From: an uncultured Dehalococcoidia bacterium
GTDB taxonomy: Bacteria; Chloroflexota; Dehalococcoidia; Lucifugimonadales; Lucifugimonadaceae
Reading direction: 5' to 3'
NCBI GenBank assembly: GCA_913052475.1
Contig: CAJXEJ010000002.1
Coordinates: forward strand, 1 to 64,000
DNA length: 64,000 nucleotides
Shown here piece after piece: positions 39,043 through 45,794 of this stretch. Each line of letters starts with the position of its first letter. The stretch's first letter is position 1. The translations under genes and the position numbers were made by a program. Below the pieces are notes generated by a model, which was given only the letters and a program-made list of their open reading frames with translations, made no database searches and was not told the DNA's origin.

Positions 39043-40611
39043 TCACATGCTGCGCATCGCAGGGAATAGCAAGATTTCTCGGATCGACTCTTCGCCCGCA
39101 ATCAGCATCGCCAACCTATCGATCCCAAGACCGACTCCGCCCGTCGGCGGCATGCCATGTTCGATCGCAACAAGGAAATCTTCGTCCAATCGATCAGCTT
39201 GATCGTCACCGAATTCTAACCGCATCTTTTCCTGCTGCTCGAACCGAGTTCGCTGGTCGACCGGATCGTTCAACTCAGTAAATGCGTTGCAGAGTTCGGT
39301 GCCCATCACAAAGCCCTCGAATCGCTCAACGATTCCGTCGGAATTGAGTTTGTGCTTGGCGAGTGGTGACATCTCGACCGGGTAGTCGACAAGGAAGTGC
39401 GGCTGAATCAGGTTTGGCTCAACCTCTGAAGAAATCACCTTGTCTAGCAAACGCCCCCACGCCGAACCTGCTTCAACATGAATACCTCGGTCTCGCATCG
39501 CATCCGAAAGTAACTCCGCATCCCGAACCTCGACAAAGTCGATCCCAGTTTGCTTCACAATCTCCTCACGAAGATCGAGCCGAGGCCAGGGTGGCGTCAG
39601 GTCAATCTCTGGTCGAACACCCTCAATCGCAGGAAGCACCATCGATCCAGTTGTTTCTTTGGCAATAAAGGAAACCATGTTTTCGACCATCGCCATCACA
39701 TCGTTGTAGTCGGCATAAGCCTGGTAACTCTCGATTGTGGTGAACTCGGGATTGTGGTCGTGGTCGAGTCCTTCGTTGCGGAACAGCCGGCCGATCTCGA
39801 ACACACGCTCGATACCACCAACGATCAGTTTCTTCAGATAGAGCTCGGTGGCGATTCGCAAATACAAGTCACGATCGAGTTGGTTGTGGTGCGTCTCAAA
39901 CGGGGTCGCTTGCGCGCCCGCAGCGACCGGTACGAGGATCGGTGTTTCGACTTCGATAAAACCCTCGCCGTGCATGAAATCCCTCATCGCCTTGACAACA
40001 CTCGACCTAAGCAGAGCGTTCTTCATAGCGTTTTCGTTCGAAATCAGGTCGAGATATCGCTGGCGGAATCGAATTTCCTGATCCTGTAATCCGTGCCACT
40101 TATCGGGAAGGGGTCGCATAGCTTTCGTGAGCACAGTCACCTGCTGGACTTCGACGCTGACCTCACCACGCCGGGTACGAATCACTGAACCTTCAACACC
40201 GATGATGTCGCCGATATCCAACAGATTTACGATCTCGTAGGCGTCATCACCCATCGTGTTTTGACGGGCGAACGCCTGAATCGAACCATGCCCGTCCTTA
40301 AGGTCGATAAACGCGGCCTTGCCCATTCCGCGCCGTGCCATCACCCGACCCGCAATGCGAACCGTCTCGGTGCGGGGATGCTCGACATCGTCACCAACAC
40401 CACTGCTTGCCATTATCTCGGCGTACTCGAACAACTTCGTGGCTTCAACCAAAGTATGAGTTCGGTCGTAACGGGGAGGGTACGGGTCGAGTCCCTTTGC
40501 TCGGATCTGAGCCGTCTTAGCGAGGCGATCCTCGATGAGCTTTTGTTCACCTGCCGCCGACTCCGCTTCGTTGGCGGGATTCGACTGTTCTTGTTGATCT
40601 TGGTTGGTCAT
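39043..40611 (-). CDS. lysS: Lysyl-tRNA synthetase (class II)
   Basis: The protein has an N-terminal OB-fold anticodon domain (VRIAGRVMARRGMGKAAFIDLKD) and a class II core: motif 1 near GFIEVETPILVPVAAGA, motif 2 FRNEGLDHDHNPEFTTIESY, and motif 3 GVGLGIDRLAMLI. The track ORF starts at 40674 with 21 non-conserved residues. ATG 40611 is preceded by GGAAAAT and starts MTNQDQQEQS, so I prefer it (522 residues). It lies upstream of serS on the same strand and may be co-transcribed. Confidence 0.96.
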   Translation of the reverse strand: MTNQDQQEQSNPANEAESAAGEQKLIEDRLAKTAQIRAKGLDPYPPRYDRTHTLVEATKLFEYAEIMASSGVGDDVEHPRTETVRIAGRVMARRGMGKAAFIDLKDGHGSIQAFARQNTMGDDAYEIVNLLDIGDIIGVEGSVIRTRRGEVSVEVQQVTVLTKAMRPLPDKWHGLQDQEIRFRQRYLDLISNENAMKNALLRSSVVKAMRDFMHGEGFIEVETPILVPVAAGAQATPFETHHNQLDRDLYLRIATELYLKKLIVGGIERVFEIGRLFRNEGLDHDHNPEFTTIESYQAYADYNDVMAMVENMVSFIAKETTGSMVLPAIEGVRPEIDLTPPWPRLDLREEIVKQTGIDFVEVRDAELLSDAMRDRGIHVEAGSAWGRLLDKVISSEVEPNLIQPHFLVDYPVEMSPLAKHKLNSDGIVERFEGFVMGTELCNAFTELNDPVDQRTRFEQQEKMRLEFGDDQADRLDEDFLVAIEHGMPPTGGVGLGIDRLAMLIAGEESIREILLFPAMRSM

Positions 40612-40987
40612 ATTTTCCGGCGCAGGCAGAACCTGCGTTAGTCCAATTCGTGCGCTGCCCCATCGACATGGCAATTCATTCTAAGGCAGCGCTCCAGTGA
40701 ATTCAGCAAGTTAAAAGTCCTCTCCATAAAGGGAGGGATTTAGGTGAGGGGGAATGAAAGTGCTAGGCGGTGACGAATAATTGTTCCGTGATACGGACCG
40801 CGTGCCCCCGCAACCTAACCTCCTCCTCTGGGGGGAAGGAAAGAAGCACCCGTCTAGACCTTCGAGCAGCACCGCTTCCGTGTAAAACGGTGAAAACCGG
40901 TAACGATTCACGATGGTTAAGAATCCGGCGCGCCGTGAATAATCGGTTCCGTCCCGTAATTTTTTCATGGGAAAATCGGGGGTTCAA
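40612..40987. other. Intergenic region with repeat-family A copies
   Basis: About 376 bases separate lysS from rsmD. The minus and plus ORFs listed here (40711, 40763, 40770) are translations of repeat DNA and not genes. A family-A element lies at 40717-40760, and a diverged, inverted-looking copy at about 40806-40850 (cctcctcctctggggggaag). Confidence 0.6.
40717..40760 (+). repeat. Intergenic repeat family A, copy 1
   Basis: The copy starts aagtcctctcc, has a short hairpin arm pair around cctctcc/gggaggg, and ends taggtgagggggaatg. The same layout recurs at 43553, 44661 and 55227, with more diverged or partial copies at 45653, 54437 and 54525. Confidence 0.7.
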
Positions 40988-41596
40988 GTGCGGATCGAAA
41001 GTGCGATGAGCGACAAACGCAGGGGGGTGTCCGAGACGTCTTTTCGGCGAACTTCCGGTTCTAAAGCGAGCGGAAGCTCTCTTCGTCCGACGACCTCCAA
41101 AGTGAGATCAGCGATTTTCTCGATGCTCGGCCCAGGCGGAGTAAGTGGGCTCCGGGTGCTCGACATCTATGCCGGAACCGGTGCTCTCGGGGTTGAAGCT
41201 CTCCAACGCGGTGCAGAAAACGCCGTGTTCATCGAGCAAAACGGGCGTCGCTGCGACGATTTAAAAAAAGTTCTGGAACGACACAAGTTGGCAATGCAAG
41301 GCTCAGTTCAAAAAGGAAACGCACTCAGCGCAGTTGGAAGACTGAAAGGTGAGTTCGACCTGATTTTCGCAGACCCTCCATACGACCTTGTGGAGTTCGA
41401 AGCGTTATTCGAACGAATAAACAACGCCGGGCTTATTGCACCCGACGCTATCGCATTTCTCGAACACTCGAAGATGACTGAGCTACCTGATTCTCTTCCG
41501 GGGTTCGCGCTATCCACCCACCGGCTCTACGGCGACACGGCAGTTTCGGTCTACAAATCTCAATCTGAATCAACAACACAGACGGGGGGTGAATAG
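40988..41596 (+). CDS. rsmD: 16S rRNA (guanine966-N2)-methyltransferase RsmD
   Basis: The Rossmann methyltransferase has RPTTSKVRSAIFSML, SAM loop VLDIYAGTGALGVEALQRGA and the catalytic motif FADPPYD. RsmD methylates G966 in the 30S subunit. The family usually begins MRVIxGxxKGRxL. GTG 40988 opens VRIESAMSDKRRG behind a GGGGG site, so I choose it. The track start 40967 and ATG 41006 are alternatives. It abuts coaD with no gap, the common rsmD-coaD pair. Confidence 0.93.
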   Translation: MRIESAMSDKRRGVSETSFRRTSGSKASGSSLRPTTSKVRSAIFSMLGPGGVSGLRVLDIYAGTGALGVEALQRGAENAVFIEQNGRRCDDLKKVLERHKLAMQGSVQKGNALSAVGRLKGEFDLIFADPPYDLVEFEALFERINNAGLIAPDAIAFLEHSKMTELPDSLPGFALSTHRLYGDTAVSVYKSQSESTTQTGGE

Positions 41597-42085
41597 ATGG
41601 CGCGAGCGATTTACCCCGGCACTTTCGATCCGGTAACCAACGGCCACGTAGATATTGTCGAAAGAGCATCACACACCGTCGATCATCTGACGGTTGGAGT
41701 TGTCAAGGATTCGCTGAAACGAACAATGTTCAACGTCGATGAACGAATAATAATGTTCGCCGATGCGGTGGCACATCTCGCCAACGTTGAAGTGAAACCG
41801 TACTCAGGCCTAACGATCAACGCTGCACGTGAATTCGGAGCGACGATGATTGTCCGTGGACTTCGGATCACGAGCGATTTTGAGTACGAAAGTGAAATGG
41901 CACTAATGAACCGCAGGATGGCTGAAGACATCGAAACTATTTGTCTCTTCAGCGCTCTGGAATACCAGATCTTGAGTTCATCAAGAGTGAAGGAAGTGGC
42001 AGCATTTGGCGCTGATGTGTCGGATCTGGTCCCACCAAACGTTTGGAAACCTCTGGTTGAGAGGCTTGCCAAACAGAAAACATAG
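41597..42085 (+). CDS. coaD: Phosphopantetheine adenylyltransferase
   Basis: The 162-residue nucleotidyltransferase has YPGTFDPVTNGHVDI (the (H/T)xGH region), IVRGLRITSDFEYE, and the ISSTxVR equivalent LSSSRVKEVA. It makes dephospho-CoA. The ATG immediately follows the rsmD TAG. Confidence 0.97.
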   Translation: MARAIYPGTFDPVTNGHVDIVERASHTVDHLTVGVVKDSLKRTMFNVDERIIMFADAVAHLANVEVKPYSGLTINAAREFGATMIVRGLRITSDFEYESEMALMNRRMAEDIETICLFSALEYQILSSSRVKEVAAFGADVSDLVPPNVWKPLVERLAKQKT

Positions 42086-42130
42086 TAAGCAACAGTTAGC
42101 ACGCGTAAGTCGACACGCAAGGAGGCAGAA

Positions 42131-42724
42131 ATGACACTTATGTCGCAACTCGAAGACCTGAAGGCGATGATCGTCAAAGGTCGAGTACCCGGAACAGCAC
42201 GCTCGCTCGTGAACCTGGAAAAAATTACATCCGCCATCAACGAAATGAAGGAAGAGATGCCGACCCAGATGAACGAAGCAGAAGGCGTTGTTCGCCAGAA
42301 GGACGCAATCATCAAGCAGGCAGAACTCGAAGCACGCCGCATTCGCGCCTACGCCGATGAGGAAGCCACGACGATTCGTCAGTTGGCAGAAGAGCAGTCG
42401 AACACACTGCTCACGACTTCTCAGGAAGAAGCCCAAAAGATGATTCAGGAAACTGAGATCACCCGGATGGCCAACGAACAAGCAACCGAGATCGAAACCG
42501 ACGCACAAACTCTCGCTGGCAAGTTGATAGACGATGCCGAGAGCAAAGTTAACGGAATCTTGAACGAGGCCGAGACTTCAGCCGAGTCACGACGCAAGGG
42601 CGCAGATAACTACGCTCGCGAAGTGCTGTTCACGCTTGAAGAACGAGTCGCCGACACGCTAGGTCAGGTACGAGGCGGAATCGACCTCCTCGACGCTCGC
42701 CCCACAGCCAACGTTGCCGACTAA
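42131..42724 (+). CDS. Coiled-coil protein of the rsmD-coaD cluster (ATPase-stator/DivIVA-like)
   Basis: A 197-residue, highly charged protein with an almost continuous alpha-helical heptad pattern from about residue 45 to 165 (EAEGVVRQKDAIIKQAELEA, RRIRAYADEEA, TDAQTLAGKLIDDAESKV). It has an excellent ribosome site (aaggaggcagaa). The pattern resembles DivIVA-like and V-type ATPase subunit E/G-like helices that Chloroflexota carry beside coaD, but no specific function can be read. No membrane segment or signal peptide is present. Confidence 0.75.
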   Translation: MTLMSQLEDLKAMIVKGRVPGTARSLVNLEKITSAINEMKEEMPTQMNEAEGVVRQKDAIIKQAELEARRIRAYADEEATTIRQLAEEQSNTLLTTSQEEAQKMIQETEITRMANEQATEIETDAQTLAGKLIDDAESKVNGILNEAETSAESRRKGADNYAREVLFTLEERVADTLGQVRGGIDLLDARPTANVAD

Positions 42725-42759
42725 ATTTTGTTCGTGAATCGCAACAGCCTGAATCCATA

Positions 42760-42802
42760 AATGTCATCCTAAGCCAGTCGAAGGACGACAGGTAAGGTGT
42801 GT
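42760..42802 (+). repeat. Intergenic repeat family B, copy 1
   Basis: The core is gtcatcctaagccagtcgaa followed by ggacgaca. It matches the widespread CATCCTGAGC...GTCGAAGG style of intergenic repeat, also present at 42971 and 48727. Confidence 0.7.
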
Positions 42803-42970
42803 CTCAAGCGAAGTCGACATCTGACCTTAGAGTTCCCTGCGAAACTCACGTAATACCCAAGTGTAAAAGCACACCCGGTACTAACAAAAGATTCAACAAC
42901 ACAGCCCTGTGCTCCCTCTCAAAAAAGCGACGCAGGGCTGCGCTGTTCCCGAATCTGTGACCGCACCAGC

Positions 42971-43028
42971 AACATCATCCTGAGCTCCGTCGTAGGGTCA
43001 GCGGGCACACTGATTCAACTTCAGGATG
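42971..43028. repeat. Intergenic repeat family B, copy 2 with inverted end
   Basis: Core catcatcctgagctccgtcg, followed by tagggtcagcgg. The complementary cttcaggatgg follows about 15 bp later, so the unit can fold on itself. Confidence 0.65.
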
Positions 43029-43040
43029 GCGGTTAGGTAT

Positions 43041-43566
43041 TCACCTCGCCAACTCAAACACGGCGAATTTCTGCAGTCGATCGTTCCCGCCAATCTCGGT
43101 GATATAGAGTGACTCTTCGTCGTCGATGTACACACCGTGCGGCGACTTCGTGAAGTGTCCGGCGCCTTCTCCCCCTTCTCACCCCACCGACCAACATGCC
43201 ATCCAGCGTGCGTGTCTCGATAACTGCGCCAGCTTGATCAAACACCCGTATGTGGCCGGTGGCGGGAGTGATGCCGTTGAACGTTCCATCGGCTTTGGGA
43301 TCCCGCACAACCGAATAAATCCGACCCTGAGAATCGCCAGCAACGTCGGCAGCGACACCGTTTACGGGTTCCTGCGGAAGCTGTTCAATGTGTCCCCAAC
43401 ACCCCATTGCTTCGCCATTGCTGTCACTCTTTCCATGCTCGGTCGTGAGTCTCTTAATACTGTACGTCGAACTTTCGCTGTCGCGACCGTGCGGCGGCGG
43501 GAGTATAGACCTGCAGGAGATATCTTGAATCCAGTTCGGGATGACACACCTTGAAGTCCTCTCCAT
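43041..43566 (-). pseudogene. Decayed NHL-repeat beta-propeller gene
   Basis: On the minus strand the 170-aa ORF contains NGVAADVAGDSQGRIYSVV and GHIRVFDQAGAVIETRTLDG, typical blades of NHL-repeat proteins such as the lyase-like propellers. Near 43170 the frame shifts and continues as GEGAGHFTKSPHGVYIDDEE, then LYITEIGGNDRLQKFAVFEL, stopping at 43041. The intact relatives are about 300 residues, so both the C-terminal blades and a single frame are lost. The N-terminal 60 residues of the ORF are not family-like. It also carries a 26-bp exact match to the nearby methyltransferase gene. Confidence 0.75.
43370..43395. repeat. 26-bp exact repeat, copy in the NHL pseudogene
   Basis: The segment starting tcctgcggaagctgttcaat is identical over 26 bp to 45062-45087 within the ArsM-like gene, in the same orientation. 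Both encode GHIEQLPQ on the minus strand. Confidence 0.9.
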
Positions 43567-43613
43567 TGGGGAGAGGATTTAGGCATGTGCTGAGGTATTC
43601 GAAGTGTGAGGGG
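43553..43613. repeat. Intergenic repeat family A, copy 2
   Basis: Core gaagtcctctccattgggga, then gaggatttagg. It lies at the 5' side of the NHL pseudogene, next to a gene-decay boundary. Confidence 0.7.
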
Positions 43614-43657
43614 AATAACGGAGAATAAATAAGGAGAATAAGTCACGGCTTAGGCGC

Positions 43658-44611
43658 CTAAACCAAACCCTCAGCCCAGTCGCCCGAAAGCACCGTTTCG
43701 AACATTTCGGCATGCTGGTCGCTCCAGCCGAATCGGTTGACGAGGTTGAGACGGTATATCAGCTCCAACGTGCTCAATCGAGCCGACAACGCATCATCGC
43801 TCAGATCACTCTGGCACAGATCTACGAACGGTTTCATTAACGCGATATCGAGCGGCTCTTCGTACGTCGCTTCGAGCTGCTCTGGCACGAAATTCCACGG
43901 ATATCGCCAGAAGCGCAACAGCATGTCTAGCTCGTAGTCGGCAGGTGCAAGAGCCATTCGATCGAAGTCAAGAATACCGGTGAGCCCACCATCGTTGTCG
44001 ACCAAAATATTTCCGAACCAGAGATCACCGTGGCACAAAACCCGAGGTCGATCCTCCAGAGCCTCTGCCCACTGCGCAAAAGCACTTTGCGAGGATGTAA
44101 GCACCCTGCCGGGCACGATGGCGTCTACCGCCCGTAGAGCGCGGTTAAATGACTGCCGGATGTGCTGTGACCAGTTTGCTGTTTCAGCGTGCAGCATAGA
44201 TTCATCAGGCTCGAATTTCTGCATGTGCGCGAGCGCAGTTACCAACTGGCTCGTCAGCTTGCTACGGCCTACCTGATCCAGATCCGGCCAGACGTTGTAC
44301 CCACTCGATCCTTCGAGTCGCTTGAGGATCACCCACGCCCGACCCTCGAGCGCACCGGTCTCTAGCACTTTAGGCGTGGCTACGTCGGGTATCTTCATCT
44401 GGCTAACAGCGAGTTCGTGGCTGAAGCGTTCAGAACGCCCAACCTCGGGATCAATCTTGATTACAGTTTCGTTGCCGATAAACACCCACGTGCCATACCC
44501 GAAACCGTAATCGACAGTGCTACCGAGTTTGTTGGCAGCCCATTCACGAACACGACCCAGCGCGGCGTGATCATCTTTCTCGTAATTTCGATCCCATGGA
44601 TTAATCAGCAT
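43658..44611 (-). CDS. Aminoglycoside phosphotransferase (APH)-family kinase
   Basis: The 317-residue protein has the kinase-like N-lobe with VIKIDPE (ATP-binding Lys), and the APH catalytic loop CHGDLWFGNILVD (HxDxxxxN type). The metal-binding segment GILDFDRMALAP follows. The family phosphorylates small molecules such as antibiotics, choline, fructosamines or homoserine. The genomic context gives no clue to the substrate, and calling it a resistance gene would be unjustified. It is soluble and full length for the family. Confidence 0.87.
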   Translation of the reverse strand: MLINPWDRNYEKDDHAALGRVREWAANKLGSTVDYGFGYGTWVFIGNETVIKIDPEVGRSERFSHELAVSQMKIPDVATPKVLETGALEGRAWVILKRLEGSSGYNVWPDLDQVGRSKLTSQLVTALAHMQKFEPDESMLHAETANWSQHIRQSFNRALRAVDAIVPGRVLTSSQSAFAQWAEALEDRPRVLCHGDLWFGNILVDNDGGLTGILDFDRMALAPADYELDMLLRFWRYPWNFVPEQLEATYEEPLDIALMKPFVDLCQSDLSDDALSARLSTLELIYRLNLVNRFGWSDQHAEMFETVLSGDWAEGLV

Positions 44612-44660
44612 AACGAGCTACAAGTGTAGCCATGCATCGGTGGTTGTGTGGCAGAATCGG

Positions 44661-44700
44661 CCTCCTCTCCCCAAGGAGAGGATTGAGGTGAAGGAGAAGG
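44661..44700. repeat. Intergenic repeat family A, copy 3
   Basis: Core cctcctctccccaaggagag, then gattgaggtgaaggag. The central part is a near-perfect hairpin between the ArsM-like gene and the APH gene. Confidence 0.7.
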
Positions 44701-44715
44701 AGGAACAACCTCTAT

Positions 44716-45573
44716 CTACGCGGCAGGCTTGCAACCACTAATCGTCAAACCACGAAGCGATGATCGCCACTTCTCATGACCTTCAGGGCCAGGACTCTCG
44801 TTGAGAACTTCTATATCGGTAAACCCAGCCGCTTCGATCGTGGCGAGATAGTCGCCCTTGATCGCAGCACCCCCGACGCACTCAACCCACTGGCCTGTCG
44901 AATCCCGAACAGTGTCTGGAAGCGGGCTCGTGGTCACAACGTCAGAAATAACGAACCGCCCGCCCGGCTTCAGAATTCGATACATCTCCGAAAACACCAT
45001 GTGCTTCCACTCTGAAAGTGCGATAACACCGTTTGAAAGAACAAGATCGACGGTGGTTTCGTCCTGCGGAAGCTGTTCAATGTGTCCTTGCTTGAACACA
45101 ACATTCGTGGTGCCCAGTTTCTTGGCGTTTGTACGTGCCAGAGAAACCATGCGTGGCGTCATATCAACGCCAATCACACGACCCGCAGGGCCAACTTCTC
45201 GGGCAGCAAGGAAGCAGTCGATACCACCACCCGATCCGAGATCGAGAACGGTCTCACCAGGTTTGATGCCAGCGAGTACCACTGGATTTCCGGATCCTGT
45301 CGAAGCACCGCCGGTTTCGTCAGTAATCGCCGAGCGCTGCTCTTCCGTATAGAACCGGTCAGAAGCCTTATTTTCCGATGCTTCAAGACCGCGCTTACCG
45401 GATCGCTCAGCAAGCGCACCATATCGCTGCTTCACGGCATTCGTAATGTCTTTCGCATTGCCAGTGAGAACCACCGCTTCGAAATCGCAGCAGCCAGACC
45501 CGCAACAACCGTTCTCGGTTATCGAACTGCCATAATCAGGCGATATGAATACGAATTTTCGTGCTTCAACCAA
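44716..45573 (-). CDS. ArsM-like SAM-dependent methyltransferase
   Basis: The overall sequence follows arsenite methyltransferases: an N-terminal Cys cluster (CCGSGCC), FYTEEQRSAI, the SAM loop VLDLGSGGGIDCFLAA, GVDMTPRMVSLAR and the C-terminal ECVGGA (Cys232). The family motif SNCVINL, whose Cys binds As(III), reads SNGVIALS here, with Gly182 in place of Cys. Arsenite methylation as in ArsM may therefore be impaired or replaced by another substrate. It is monocistronic with family-A repeats on both sides. The start ATG 45573 fits, although the first ten residues are not typical. Confidence 0.82.
   Translation of the reverse strand: MVEARKFVFISPDYGSSITENGCCGSGCCDFEAVVLTGNAKDITNAVKQRYGALAERSGKRGLEASENKASDRFYTEEQRSAITDETGGASTGSGNPVVLAGIKPGETVLDLGSGGGIDCFLAAREVGPAGRVIGVDMTPRMVSLARTNAKKLGTTNVVFKQGHIEQLPQDETTVDLVLSNGVIALSEWKHMVFSEMYRILKPGGRFVISDVVTTSPLPDTVRDSTGQWVECVGGAAIKGDYLATIEAAGFTDIEVLNESPGPEGHEKWRSSLRGLTISGCKPAA
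45062..45087. repeat. 26-bp exact repeat, copy in the ArsM-like gene
   Basis: Identical to 43370-43395; here it encodes the natural GHIEQLPQ of the methyltransferase motif region. Confidence 0.9.
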
Positions 45574-45652
45574 CGCACATCTCCAAATGATTGGAATCAG
45601 TGTCTATCGTACTTCAGATCGAGTGAAAGATGCTCAGAGAGTCAGCTGAGAC

Positions 45653-45681
45653 ATCCCCTCTCCCTATAATGAAGGGGAGTC
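45653..45681. repeat. Intergenic repeat family A, partial copy 4
   Basis: cccctctccctataatgaag followed by gggag gives the hairpin core only. It lies in the leader between the ArsM-like gene and polA. Confidence 0.5.
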
Positions 45682-45794
45682 AAACAGCCTCCTATCCATC
45701 CTTGCAACGGAAGCTATAATTTGCTCACCGCCTGCTTCGGTGCTGTTTCGACTCACTTTCGAGCCCTCTCATGGGCGAAGTTTTCCGCTAATTC

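Larger units (their letters stand above)
42725..43040. other. Repeat-rich intergenic region
   Basis: This 316-bp gap holds no gene. It contains family-B repeat copies at 42760-42802 and 42971-43004, with an inverted remnant (ttcaggatgg) near 43019. The middle carries a partial family-A-like run (gctccctctcaaaa) near 42911. Confidence 0.6.

Noticed and set aside
40711-40987. Three small ORFs in the lysS-rsmD gap
   Set aside because: They translate family-A repeat DNA on both strands and have no ribosome sites.
43658-44611. APH-family gene as an antibiotic-resistance gene
   Set aside because: The fold acts on many small molecules, and nothing nearby points to an antibiotic.
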